From Bacillus sp. FJAT-29814 (GTDB taxonomy: Bacteria > Bacillota > Bacilli > Bacillales > Cytobacillaceae): a stretch of 64,000 nt of DNA. Below the pieces are notes generated by a model. The model searched no databases. It worked only from the letters and a program-made list of their open reading frames with translations, and was not told the origin of the DNA. The stretch covers positions 604,471 through 668,470 of the forward strand of contig NZ_LMTJ01000001.1 in the NCBI RefSeq assembly GCF_001510715.1, in the 5' to 3' direction. Shown piece after piece: positions 52,138 through 61,200 of this stretch; within the stretch, counting starts at the first letter, position 1, and every line of letters starts with the position of its first letter. The position numbers and the translations under genes were made by a program.

Positions 52138-54753
52138 ATGGAAAAGCATATACCGATTCCCCAGCCGAAAACCTTTGGGCCACTTGGAAATATTCCATTA
52201 ATTGATAAAGATGCCCCAACCCTGTCATTCTGGAAAATTGCCGATGAGTACGGACCGATATTTCGCTTTGAAGCTTTTGGCTTTAAGATGTATTTCGTTT
52301 CAGGACATGAACTGGTAGCAGAAGTTTGTGATGAATCCCGGTTTGACAAAAGCCTTTCTGGTGGTTTATATTTTCTGCGCGCTCTGGGAGGAGACGGCCT
52401 TTTTACCAGCAAGACGAAAGAACCGAACTGGCAAAAGGCCCACAATATCCTGATGCCTGCTTTTAGCCAGCAAGCAATGAGAGGGTACCACGATATGATG
52501 GTTGATATTGCCGGTCAGCTCATTCAAAAATGGGCCCGATTAAATCCCAATGAAAGTATTGCTGTCGCCGATGACATGACAAGGTTGACGCTGGATACGA
52601 TCGGACTTTGCGGTTTTAACTATCGATTTAACAGCTTTTATCGTGAAAGACATGATCCATTTATCATCTGCATGGTCCGGGCCCTCGATGAAGCAATGCA
52701 TCAGGCGACAAGGCTCCCTATCCAAACGAAGATGATGCTGATGACGAAACGCCAGTTTGAGCGAGACATAAAATCAATGTTCTCGCTGGTAGACAAAATC
52801 ATTGCGGAACGAAAAGAACGGGGTGACCAGGGAGAGACGGATTTACTGGCGCGAATGCTTAATGTCAAGGACCCTCAGTCCGGCGAAAGGCTGGATGATG
52901 AAAATATCCGTTTCCAAATAATCACCTTCCTGATTGCTGGGCATGAAACGACAAGCGGATTATTGTCGTTTGCGCTTTATCTTCTGTTGAAGCACCCGGA
53001 AGTCCTCAAGAAGGCCCGTGAAGAGGTGGATCAGGTAATAACTACATCAGTTCCATCGTATCAGCAGGTCTTGGATTTAAAATATATTCGAATGATATTG
53101 CACGAGGCCTTAAGGTTATACCCGACAGCGCCGCAGTTCACTCTTTTTGCAAAGGAAGACACGGTAATCGGCGGCAAATACCGAATTAAAAAATATGATA
53201 GTGTCTCGGTCCTCCTGCCAAAGCTTCACCGCGACAAGGCCGCTTGGGGCGAGGATGCAGAAGAGTTCCGTCCCGAACGGTTTGAAGACATGACTCAAAT
53301 TCCCGCGGACGCCTTTAAGCCATTCGGAAATGGCCAGAGGGCCTGTATCGGCATGCAGTTTGCGCTGCATGAGGCGACATTGGTTCTCGGTATGATTCTT
53401 CAACATTTTGAATTAATTGATCATATGAACTACCAGTTGAAAATCAAGCAAACCTTGACGTTAAAGCCAGACAATTTCCAAATCCGCGTCAAACCGCGCG
53501 AAAGAAAAATGGCTTTGATGATTGATGCCAAACCAAAGGTTTCAAAAAGTAAGGGGCAGACCGCTCCTCAAATTTCCCTTACCGGGGTCAATAATCGGCC
53601 GCTTCTCGTCTTATATGGTTCCAATATGGGCACGGCAGAGCGGATTGCCCAGGAACTGGCGGACAGTGCCCGACTGCATGGCATTTCGAGCGAGGCAGTG
53701 CCGCTCAATGACCGGCTTGGCCATTTGCCGACCAAAGGCGCTGTTATCATCATCACATCATCCTATAACGGGAAGCCGCCCCGGAACGCACGCCAATTCG
53801 TCCAATGGCTAGAAAGGCTGGACAATAGCAGTTTAACTGGTGTGAATTACGCGGTGTTTGGCTGCGGGGACCGCAATTGGGCCAATACCTATCAGGACGT
53901 TCCAAGATTGATTGATCAATTGCTGGCAAAGAAGGGGGCCATACGGTTTTCACGCCGCGGCGAGGGCGATGCAAGCGAAGATTTTGAAAAGCAGTTTGAG
54001 GATTGGAAAAACCGGATGCTGGCCGATGCCTTTAAAACTTTTGGCATCAGTGTCAATAAAACTTCAGTGAAAGAGGGACCTTCCCTGGGGATTCAGTTTG
54101 TTGGTGCCATCAATGGATCGCCGCTGGCAAACAGATACGATGCTGTACATGCTGCTGTTTTGGAAAATATGGACTATGGGAATGGCAATCGAGAGCTGGA
54201 GATGGCTCTTCCAGAAAGTGTGGCATATCAACAAGGTGATTCATTAGGTGTATTCCCATGGAACAATCCTTCGGAGGTTTATCGTATTCTCAAGCGGTTC
54301 GGGCTCGACGCGCGAGAATATGTCATTTTAACTGCAAGCGGACACAGCACCGCGCATCTTCCCTTGGATCGTCCGGTAAGCCTTTTTGATCTGCTGAGCC
54401 AGAGTGTGGAGCTGCGCGAACCTTCAACAAGAGCACAAATCCGGGAATTGACGGCATTCACCGTCTGTTCGCCGCATAAGCGGGAACTGGAAACCATGTT
54501 AGTTGAGGGAGTCTATGAAGAGGCTGTTTTGAAAAAGCGGCTGACAATGGTCGACCTTCTAGAAAAATATGAAGCGTGTGAGCTTCCATTCGAACGATTT
54601 TTGGAGCTATTACCATCGCTAAAACCGAAATATTATCCTATTTCCGAATGTGTTAACCAGCGGATCAAGGTAAGACTGGAGGGAGAAGATTACTTGGCTA
54701 AACAAAAGCCGGGGGAGGAAGTCGTCATTTTTGTCCGACATGAAAATAGTTAA
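52138..54753 (+). CDS. CYP102-type cytochrome P450 fused to a truncated diflavin reductase
   Basis: The 871-residue protein has a full P450 domain (residues about 1-460): I-helix AGHETTSG at 267-274 and haem ligand Cys403 in [13 protein letters not shown]. An FMN-binding flavodoxin domain follows ([14 protein letters not shown], then [11 protein letters not shown]), then the FAD-domain start. CYP102 proteins hydroxylate fatty acids and usually have about 1,050-1,060 residues. Here the FAD motif region reads [10 protein letters not shown], about 24 residues after it appear deleted, and the protein stops soon after, before the whole NADPH-binding module. Phe49 and Phe53 stand where BM3 has the carboxylate-binding Arg47 and Tyr51. 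GGAGGAG precedes the ATG. Confidence 0.9.
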   Translation: MEKHIPIPQPKTFGPLGNIPLIDKDAPTLSFWKIADEYGPIFRFEAFGFKMYFVSGHELVAEVCDESRFDKSLSGGLYFLRALGGDGLFTSKTKEPNWQKAHNILMPAFSQQAMRGYHDMMVDIAGQLIQKWARLNPNESIAVADDMTRLTLDTIGLCGFNYRFNSFYRERHDPFIICMVRALDEAMHQATRLPIQTKMMLMTKRQFERDIKSMFSLVDKIIAERKERGDQGETDLLARMLNVKDPQSGERLDDENIRFQIITFLIAGHETTSGLLSFALYLLLKHPEVLKKAREEVDQVITTSVPSYQQVLDLKYIRMILHEALRLYPTAPQFTLFAKEDTVIGGKYRIKKYDSVSVLLPKLHRDKAAWGEDAEEFRPERFEDMTQIPADAFKPFGNGQRACIGMQFALHEATLVLGMILQHFELIDHMNYQLKIKQTLTLKPDNFQIRVKPRERKMALMIDAKPKVSKSKGQTAPQISLTGVNNRPLLVLYGSNMGTAERIAQELADSARLHGISSEAVPLNDRLGHLPTKGAVIIITSSYNGKPPRNARQFVQWLERLDNSSLTGVNYAVFGCGDRNWANTYQDVPRLIDQLLAKKGAIRFSRRGEGDASEDFEKQFEDWKNRMLADAFKTFGISVNKTSVKEGPSLGIQFVGAINGSPLANRYDAVHAAVLENMDYGNGNRELEMALPESVAYQQGDSLGVFPWNNPSEVYRILKRFGLDAREYVILTASGHSTAHLPLDRPVSLFDLLSQSVELREPSTRAQIRELTAFTVCSPHKRELETMLVEGVYEEAVLKKRLTMVDLLEKYEACELPFERFLELLPSLKPKYYPISECVNQRIKVRLEGEDYLAKQKPGEEVVIFVRHENS

Positions 54754-54758
54754 AATGA

Positions 54759-54797
54759 AAAAGGTCCTTGAGTCTGTGAACGATTCAAGGACCTTTT
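54759..54797. terminator. terminator between the P450 and aldehyde dehydrogenase genes
   Basis: AAAAGGTCCTTGA pairs with TCAAGGACCTTTT around a 13-bp loop. It serves both convergent genes. It follows the early P450 stop by only 5 bp. Confidence 0.9.
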
Positions 54798-54800
54798 CAT

Positions 54801-56216
54801 TTACTTAAGGAACAATTTGATCTTTTTCAGTCCGTTTTTTACATTCGGATAGCGGAACGGGAGATCGAATAAAGTTGTTTGTTTCAAGACGCTTTTTTTA
54901 TGGGAAAAAGAATCAAAGCTGCCTTTACCGTGATAGGAACCAATCCCGCTCGGCCCGACCCCTCCAAACGGTAGATGCGGCGAGACAAAGTGATAGACAG
55001 TGTCATTCACGCAACCGCCGCCAAAGGAGACATTGCCAAGAACCTTCTGCTGCACCTCATTATGTTCCGAAAAAATATAAAGTGCCAATGGTTTCGGATG
55101 GTTGTGAATACCCTTTATCACCTCATCGAGACTTTCATATTCCATCACTGGCAATATTGGACCAAAAATTTCATCCTCCATAATCGGATCGCTCCAAGTA
55201 ATGCCTGTTAGGACAGTTGGTTCAATGGCCAGAGTCTTGGCGTCAGTTTTTCCGCCACAGTTCACCTCACCATTATTCAGGAAGGATTGAAGCCGATTGA
55301 AATGCCGTTCGCTAACGATATGAGTATAATTTGGATTATTTAACGGTTCGGCTCCGTATAACTCTTTAATCGCGTCTTTAAATTGGCTTAAAAATTCTTC
55401 TTTAATACCCTTATGCAAATATAGATAATCAGGTGCGATACAGGTTTGTCCTGCATTAGTGAATTTGCCCCAAGCAATTCGCTTCGCTGCCAATTTAATG
55501 TTGGCATCATGGTGAACAATACAAGGGCTTTTGCCACCCAGTTCCAACGTAACAGGAGTCAGATTTTTAGCCGCTGCCTCCATAATGACCCGGCCAACCG
55601 GAACACTGCCGGTAAAGAAGATGTAATCAAATTTTTCCTTAAGCAGTGCCTGACTTGTCTCAACTGCACCTTCCACAACAGCGATATACTTTTCAGGATA
55701 AAGGCCTTTGATTAGCTCCGCCAACAGGGCAGAGGTTTTCGGCGTTAGTTCCGATGGCTTAATGATTGCGGTGTTACCAGCTGCAATCGCCCCGATTAAT
55801 GGAGCAATCGCCAATTGGAACGGGTAATTCCACGGTGCGATAATTAGTGACACGCCATAGGGCTCGGAATAAATATAACTGGCCGAACCAATATGGGTCA
55901 TAGGCGTTTTCACCTTCTGCGGTTTAACCCATGATGGCAGATGTTTAATCGTAAAACTCAACTCAGCCAGGACAAATCCCATTTCCGCCGTATAGGCATC
56001 GAAATCGGATTTGTTTAAATCGGCCTTTAATGCGTTCATTAGTTTCTTTTCATTGGTTTGAATCGCAGATTTTAGCTTTTTTAAGGCTTCGAGCCGAAAG
56101 GTGAGTGCCTTTGGTTTACCGGTTTTGAAAAATGCCTTTTGGTTTTCCACAAGATAGCTGTAATTTTCCAAACTGTCACCTTCCCTTAAGGTGTAGGCAT
56201 TATTTGTGATCGTCAT
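54801..56216 (-). CDS. class 3 aldehyde dehydrogenase
   Basis: A 471-residue NAD(P)-dependent aldehyde dehydrogenase of the fatty-aldehyde (ALDH3/YwdH) type. Motifs: IIAPWNYPFQLAIAPLIGAI, TLELGGKSPCIV with the catalytic Glu, GKFTNAGQTCIAPDY with the catalytic Cys, and MEDEIFGPILPVM. The C terminus is hydrophobic and basic, as in membrane-associated family members. AAGGAG precedes the ATG. It follows the iron alcohol dehydrogenase gene by 7 bp. Together they would oxidise an alcohol to the acid. Confidence 0.93.
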   Translation of the reverse strand: MTITNNAYTLREGDSLENYSYLVENQKAFFKTGKPKALTFRLEALKKLKSAIQTNEKKLMNALKADLNKSDFDAYTAEMGFVLAELSFTIKHLPSWVKPQKVKTPMTHIGSASYIYSEPYGVSLIIAPWNYPFQLAIAPLIGAIAAGNTAIIKPSELTPKTSALLAELIKGLYPEKYIAVVEGAVETSQALLKEKFDYIFFTGSVPVGRVIMEAAAKNLTPVTLELGGKSPCIVHHDANIKLAAKRIAWGKFTNAGQTCIAPDYLYLHKGIKEEFLSQFKDAIKELYGAEPLNNPNYTHIVSERHFNRLQSFLNNGEVNCGGKTDAKTLAIEPTVLTGITWSDPIMEDEIFGPILPVMEYESLDEVIKGIHNHPKPLALYIFSEHNEVQQKVLGNVSFGGGCVNDTVYHFVSPHLPFGGVGPSGIGSYHGKGSFDSFSHKKSVLKQTTLFDLPFRYPNVKNGLKKIKLFLK

Positions 56217-56223
56217 CCCACGT

Positions 56224-57423
56224 CTACTCCTTTATCATATGATAAAGCTTTAATAAATCGTCTTTATATAATATTTTCGGAACAGGATAAAGCGGGTTCG
56301 CTTCTTTTAAAGCCCGTTCAACCATAAGCGGGATATCGCTATCGACTATTCCGCTCACCTTTTCAGGAATGTTCATTTTATTATTTAATTGTTTCACTGC
56401 CTCAATGAATTTCTTGGCCTTCAATTCCTCAGTATCCGACGGCACACCCAACCCAACTACATCTGCGAGCTCCGCCAATGGCTTATGGACGGATTCGCCG
56501 TAGTATTCCAGCACATAAGGGAGGATAATCGCATTTGCAAGTCCGTGCGGAACCGAGTAAAAGCCGCCGAGGGTATGGGCAATCGCATGGACATACCCGA
56601 CATAGGCACGAGTGAATGCCATACCAGCCAAGTAAGCAGCCCGCTGCATATTCGTCCGGGCGGTAACATTTGTCCCGTTTTCATAGCATTCATATAAATT
56701 ATCAAAAGTTAACTTAACCGCCTCAATACTCCAACAAGTTGTACTTTTTGTGTTACTTTTACCAATATAGGCCTCGACCGCATGTGTCAGGGCGTCAATA
56801 CCGGTAGCCGCGGTAATGTGCGGAGGCAGCCCTATCGTCAGCAGCGGATCCAGCACTGCGTAGTGTGGAATGAGGGAGGTGTCCATGATCGCATATTTTT
56901 CATGTGTCTGGCTATTGGAAACGACGGCAGCCAAAGTCGCTTCACTTCCGGTTCCGGCAGTTGTTGGAATAGCAAATAAAGGCGGTATACTCTTTAAAAC
57001 CTTTAACACACCTTTCATTTTGGGGATACTCTTGTTGGGCTTGGCTGCCCGGGCCCCCACACCTTTGGCACAATCCATCGGCGACCCGCCGCCAAAGGCG
57101 ACAATCCCTTGACATTGGTTGGCTTTATATATTTGATAGGCTTCCTCTATATTATCTATAGTGGGATTGGGAATGGTTTTATCATACACGAAAAACTTTA
57201 TTCCTTCCGCTTTTAGCCCTTCCAAGAAATTATCCATGAGGCCGATGGAGGTAATGCCCTGATCGGTTACAATTAAAACGTTTTCAAGATTCTTAGTTTT
57301 AATAAGCTTTGGCAGTTTCGCCAAGCTGTTTTCACCCTGGAGCAACACAGGTTCGCGCCAAGGGAGGACGTAGGAGGCCATTTTCATTGTTCCTTGGTAG
57401 GTCCTGCAATACAACTCGTACAT
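56224..57423 (-). CDS. iron-containing alcohol dehydrogenase
   Basis: A 399-residue group III alcohol dehydrogenase. GFGGGSP-type nucleotide motif (VAFGGGSPMDCAKGVG), PTTAGTGSEATL, GIDALTHAVEAYIG and YVHAIAHTLGGFYSVPHG hold the standard metal ligands and the catalytic His. It has the canonical AHTLG segment that the other Fe-ADH of the window lacks. GCGAGG precedes the ATG at 57423. It heads a two-gene operon with aldehyde dehydrogenase, behind a promoter that overlaps a perfect palindrome. Confidence 0.93.
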   Translation of the reverse strand: MYELYCRTYQGTMKMASYVLPWREPVLLQGENSLAKLPKLIKTKNLENVLIVTDQGITSIGLMDNFLEGLKAEGIKFFVYDKTIPNPTIDNIEEAYQIYKANQCQGIVAFGGGSPMDCAKGVGARAAKPNKSIPKMKGVLKVLKSIPPLFAIPTTAGTGSEATLAAVVSNSQTHEKYAIMDTSLIPHYAVLDPLLTIGLPPHITAATGIDALTHAVEAYIGKSNTKSTTCWSIEAVKLTFDNLYECYENGTNVTARTNMQRAAYLAGMAFTRAYVGYVHAIAHTLGGFYSVPHGLANAIILPYVLEYYGESVHKPLAELADVVGLGVPSDTEELKAKKFIEAVKQLNNKMNIPEKVSGIVDSDIPLMVERALKEANPLYPVPKILYKDDLLKLYHMIKE

Positions 57424-57477
57424 AACATTACCTCGCTTTATTTATAGTTTTAAAAAATACCCAAAAGACCAAAAAAT

Positions 57478-57517
57478 GTATATAACTTATATACCTTACA
57501 TAGCAGAAGGACGTCAA
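57478..57517 (-). promoter_or_regulatory. promoter with a perfect 17-bp palindrome before the Fe-ADH/ALDH operon
   Basis: GTATATAACTTATATAC (57478-57494) has perfect 8-bp arms. On the minus strand TTGACG (57517-57512) is followed after 18 bp by TATATA, which lies inside the palindrome. A protein bound there would cover the -10 box. The winged-helix gene next door is the obvious candidate. Confidence 0.6.
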
Positions 57518-57593
57518 GAAAATATTTAGAAAATAGTAAAAATTTTGAAAAATACTCCATTGGTAGTAACGCTTTTAAACTAGCACTGAAATC

Positions 57594-57618
57594 AAAAAGC
57601 CAACCAATCGGTTGGCTT
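57594..57618 (-). terminator. terminator of the winged-helix regulator gene
   Basis: AAGCCAACC and GGTTGGCTT enclose a 4-bp loop, with a T run on the minus strand. It separates the regulator from the Fe-ADH operon downstream. Confidence 0.85.
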
Positions 57619-57619
57619 C

Positions 57620-58291
57620 TTAACAATATTCTATTAACTCGATTAATAGCTGCATTTCATCCGAATTCAGTTGGTTAACATTATTGAAAAATTGCTGGAC
57701 GAGCTGGATCATTTCCGGGCTTAAATCATCGCTCACAGACTGTATAATCATTCCAACAACGGCGCCGACAAAGACGGTCAGCTGGATTTTAGGTTCTTTT
57801 GAAGCATTGATCACATTGACCGTCAAACTTTTCACTTGTTTCCCCAGACTATTCAAATACAATAACAAGATGCTTAAAAAGTAAGCACAAAACTCAAGTT
57901 TAACCTCGACATCCTTCATTAAATGAATGGTTTGATTAATTGCTTCGCGTAGCGGTAGGTTTTGTGGATTTTTAACTGCCTTAATAACCTGGTTATGTAT
58001 GTTGTTCCATTCTTCAAGATTAGAGATTTCCCGCCGCTCTTTTTGAAAGAAAGTTTCAGCCAATTCGGTGGGGGAGAATACCACCATTGACCGGCCTGCT
58101 TCATTTTCATTCATCGCATACGTTCGTTTTACCAATCCCTGGTTTTCCAATTCTTTCAACACGTCATATGCTGTCCATTTGCTGACCCCGATGGCTTCGG
58201 CAACCTCGGAATAATGAACTGGAAGGCTGGTTTTATTATATTGACGATAAATATGATCTAAAAACTCCCGTCTTCTTTTGGTTATCGACAC
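57620..58291 (-). CDS. winged-helix DNA-binding regulator
   Basis: A 223-residue protein. Residues about 5-70 form a winged helix (VHYSEVAEAIGVSKWTAYDVLKELENQGLVKRTY region) similar to MarR/DtxR-type domains. The rest is helical with no recognised ligand domain. The GTG start has GGGGGTGAG 9 bp upstream. It lies just upstream of the Fe-ADH/aldehyde dehydrogenase operon on the same strand and probably controls it, perhaps in response to an aldehyde, alcohol or fatty acid. Confidence 0.82.
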   Translation of the reverse strand: MSITKRRREFLDHIYRQYNKTSLPVHYSEVAEAIGVSKWTAYDVLKELENQGLVKRTYAMNENEAGRSMVVFSPTELAETFFQKERREISNLEEWNNIHNQVIKAVKNPQNLPLREAINQTIHLMKDVEVKLEFCAYFLSILLLYLNSLGKQVKSLTVNVINASKEPKIQLTVFVGAVVGMIIQSVSDDLSPEMIQLVQQFFNNVNQLNSDEMQLLIELIEYC

Positions 58292-58363
58292 AGAGCTCTC
58301 ACCCCCGAAATTTAAATGAATTTTTTAAAAATTATTATATCATGAATCACCTTTTAAGGTACC

Positions 58364-58391
58364 TTGACATTTTTATAAAAAGTAGTATAGT
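58364..58391 (+). promoter_or_regulatory. promoter candidate upstream of ltaS
   Basis: TTGACA (58364-58369) and TATAGT (58386-58391) are 16 bp apart, about 150 bp before the gene. ATTGTTCATA occurs twice with an 11-bp period (58430-58439 and 58441-58450) in the leader. Confidence 0.5.
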
Positions 58392-58539
58392 TAATAAATT
58401 GTTAAGGCTTTGTAAAGACATTGCCTTGAATTGTTCATAGATTGTTCATATCTAAATGCTAAACTTAAAAACATGCTAATTTCATTCAAGTTTACTATAT
58501 AGATTGATAGCATTACTTGCTAGAAGGATGGTGTAAAAC

Positions 58540-60516
58540 ATGAATACCTTACGACGAGTGAGTCAACGTATTTTCAATAAATATATTGGCTTTTTCTTTT
58601 TCGCCGTATTGCTGTTATGGCTGAAAACTTACTTTGCTCAATTAACGCAATTTGACTTGGGTATTGAAAACCCGCTGCAAAAAATCTTGTTGTTTATGAA
58701 CCCTTTAGGTTCGGCGTTAATCTTTCTCGGTTTTTCTGCCTTATTTAAGGGAAGAAAGAAATACATTTGGCTGATTGTGTTAGATTTTCTATTATCTTTC
58801 CTTTTATATGCCAATATTTTGTATTACCGATTCTTTAATGATTTCATCACATTGCCGACTTTGACTCAAACACAAAACTTCGGCGATGTCAGTGGCAGTG
58901 TAATCACATTAATGAAGCCATATGATTTCCTGTTCTTTGTTGACACGCTGCTGTTAATTGCCTTGCTTGTTTTCCGAGTTGTAAAAATCGAGGCAAAAAA
59001 CATGAGCCGTCCAAAAGTGGCTGCGTTATTCTCGATGTCACTGGCGATTTCATGTTTAAATCTTTCGTTAGCGGAAACAGATCGGCCACAGTTATTGACA
59101 CGTGGATTTGACCGCAACTACATTGTAAAATATTTGGGCATGTACAACTACCAAATTTATGATGCTGTAAAAAGCACGAAAGCATCGGCACAACGCGTTA
59201 TGGCTGATAGCGATGATATAACAGAAGTTGAGAACTTCACTACTTCTAACTATGCTGCGCCAAACCCGAAATATTTCGGGGCTGCAAAAGGAATGAACGT
59301 GATTTATCTGCACCTTGAATCAATGCAAAACTTTCTCATAAACTACAATTTAAATGGGGAAGAGGTAACACCGTTTTTAAATTCCTTAACCAAAGATCCG
59401 AACACGATGTATTTTGATAACTTTTTCCATCAAACTGCACAAGGGAAAACAGCCGATGCTGAATTCATTTTGGAAAATTCATTGTACGGCCTGCCGCAAG
59501 GTGCCGCTTTTACTACAAAAGGCATGAACACATACCAGGCAGCCCCGGCGATTTTAGGCCAACAGGGCTACACATCGGCAGTGTTCCACGGGAACTCCGG
59601 AAGCTTCTGGAACCGTAATGAGATTTATAAATCATTTGGCTATAACCATTTCTTTGATGATAAATTTTACGATTTAGACCTAGACCCAAACAGTCTGGCT
59701 GAATACGGACTAATGGACAAACCGTTTTATCAGCAGTCGTTTGAGAAGCTGGAGACATTGCCACAGCCGTTCTATACAAAATTTATCCCGGTATCGAACC
59801 ACTTCCCATATAGTATGGATCAAGAGTTAGCAACGATTGGTCCACACGTAACAGGGGATAAATCAGTCGATAACTATTTCCAGACGGCCCGTTATGCAGA
59901 CGAGGCGTTAAAGGAATTCTTTGATTACTTGAAGCAATCCGGTCTATACGACAACTCCATTATTATTATGTATGGTGACCATTACGGAATATCCGAAAAT
60001 CATAATAAAGCGATGGCACAAGTGCTTGGAAAAGAAATTACGCCATTTGAAAGTGCTGGCTTGCAGCGCGTGCCATTTTTCATCCGTGTCCCTGGCATGG
60101 AAGGCGGAATTAATCACGAATATGGCGGACAAATTGACGTGCTTCCGACACTTCTTCACCTATTGGGCATTGACTCAAAAGAGTATATCCAATTCGGTAC
60201 AGATTTATTATCGGAACAACATGACGAGGTCATCCCATTCCGAAATGGCAATTTTGTCAGCCCGACGGTTACGTCTGTTGGCGGCAAGTTCTACAACTCA
60301 GTTACTGGAATGGTATTAGAGGAAGATCAACTGGAGGAGGCTAAGCAACTCGCCGAATCAGTTGAAAATAAACTAGCCCTTTCCGATAAAGTGGTAAATG
60401 GCGACTTATTGCGTTTCTATACTCCTGACGGCTTTACACCAGTGGACCGTAAGAAGTTTGACTATAGTATAAACACAGATGATGCTTCTAAAGAAAAGAA
60501 TAAAAAGCTGCCTTAG
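58540..60516 (+). CDS. ltaS: lipoteichoic acid synthase family protein
   Basis: A 658-residue membrane enzyme. Five N-terminal membrane segments (to about residue 190) are followed by an extracellular sulfatase-fold domain. It polymerises glycerol-phosphate from phosphatidylglycerol. The nucleophile is Thr304 in AQGKTADAEF. Metal-site segments include YLHLESMQNF, YGDHYGISENHNKAM and GGQIDVLPTLLHLLG. AGAAGGATGG precedes the ATG. Bacilli carry several paralogues (LtaS, YfnI, YqgS, YvgJ); which one this is cannot be settled here. Confidence 0.93.
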   Translation: MNTLRRVSQRIFNKYIGFFFFAVLLLWLKTYFAQLTQFDLGIENPLQKILLFMNPLGSALIFLGFSALFKGRKKYIWLIVLDFLLSFLLYANILYYRFFNDFITLPTLTQTQNFGDVSGSVITLMKPYDFLFFVDTLLLIALLVFRVVKIEAKNMSRPKVAALFSMSLAISCLNLSLAETDRPQLLTRGFDRNYIVKYLGMYNYQIYDAVKSTKASAQRVMADSDDITEVENFTTSNYAAPNPKYFGAAKGMNVIYLHLESMQNFLINYNLNGEEVTPFLNSLTKDPNTMYFDNFFHQTAQGKTADAEFILENSLYGLPQGAAFTTKGMNTYQAAPAILGQQGYTSAVFHGNSGSFWNRNEIYKSFGYNHFFDDKFYDLDLDPNSLAEYGLMDKPFYQQSFEKLETLPQPFYTKFIPVSNHFPYSMDQELATIGPHVTGDKSVDNYFQTARYADEALKEFFDYLKQSGLYDNSIIIMYGDHYGISENHNKAMAQVLGKEITPFESAGLQRVPFFIRVPGMEGGINHEYGGQIDVLPTLLHLLGIDSKEYIQFGTDLLSEQHDEVIPFRNGNFVSPTVTSVGGKFYNSVTGMVLEEDQLEEAKQLAESVENKLALSDKVVNGDLLRFYTPDGFTPVDRKKFDYSINTDDASKEKNKKLP

Positions 60517-60541
60517 GGTTTTCCTTCGGTGGCTTTTTTTT
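60503..60541 (+). terminator. terminator overlapping the end of ltaS
   Basis: AAAAGCTGCC and GGTGGCTTTT pair with two G-T pairs and end in a T run. The left arm overlaps the last codons of ltaS. Confidence 0.75.
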
Positions 60542-60602
60542 GCTTAAAAGAGGAAAAAGTCAATATTAGGAGAAGCAATATTAAAACTTATTTTATTTTT
60601 AG

Positions 60603-60628
60603 TGTCACAAATTTTCATTAACTACGAC
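60603..60628 (+). promoter_or_regulatory. probable ECF-type autoregulated promoter
   Basis: TGTCAC (60603-60608) and CGAC (60625-60628) are 16 bp apart. This fits the -35/-10 pattern of ECF sigma factors such as SigX (TGtAAC with CGaC). It lies directly upstream of the ECF sigma gene. Confidence 0.55.
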
Positions 60629-60654
60629 TGATTGGATAAAGAAGGAGAAAGCAG

Positions 60655-61200
60655 GTGAGGGAGAGGTTGAATAATGACAGGAAAAGGCTCGTAATGGAGT
60701 GGTACGAACTTTATTATGATGATATTTACCGGTTTATTTTCTTTATGATTGGCGATCGGCAATGCTGTGAAGATTTGGTTCACGATACCTTTGTTCGCGC
60801 ATTCACGTCAATGGACCGTTTTGAAAACAGATCGTCTGTAAAAACCTGGCTGTTTGGGATTGCTAAATATTTGGTTCTCGACGAAATCCGGAAACGAAAG
60901 CGAAAACGGTTGTTTTCCGCACTTAGGTTATCTGAGGAAATACCGTCTTCCATTGATGTTGAGCAAGCGATAGAGAACAGGGATATGGTGCTTCAGCAAT
61001 TGCAAAACATTCAAAGCCTGAGACCGAACTATCGGTTGGTCATTACGCTTAGTAAAATTGAGGAGTGCACTAACAAGGAAATTGCTGAAATTTTGAATTG
61101 GTCAGAGAGCAAGGTTCGAAAGACGTTATCCAGGGCCTTGCTGGCTCTTCGGAAAATGAATGTGCCGGAAGGAGGGCGCGGGATTGAATCGACATTTTGA
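60655..61200 (+). CDS. ECF-subfamily RNA polymerase sigma factor
   Basis: A 181-residue sigma factor. Region 2 is at residues about 15-85 (YYDDIYRFIFFMIGDRQCCEDLVHDTFVRAF and WLFGIAKYLVLDEIRK pieces), and region 4 at about 120-170 (YRLVITLSKIEECTNKEIAEILNWSESKVRKTLSRAL pieces). The GTG start has AAGGAG 7 bp upstream. The downstream anti-sigma gene overlaps it by 17 bp. It resembles the SigX/SigM-like group. An ECF-type promoter suggests autoregulation. Confidence 0.93.
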   Translation: MRERLNNDRKRLVMEWYELYYDDIYRFIFFMIGDRQCCEDLVHDTFVRAFTSMDRFENRSSVKTWLFGIAKYLVLDEIRKRKRKRLFSALRLSEEIPSSIDVEQAIENRDMVLQQLQNIQSLRPNYRLVITLSKIEECTNKEIAEILNWSESKVRKTLSRALLALRKMNVPEGGRGIESTF

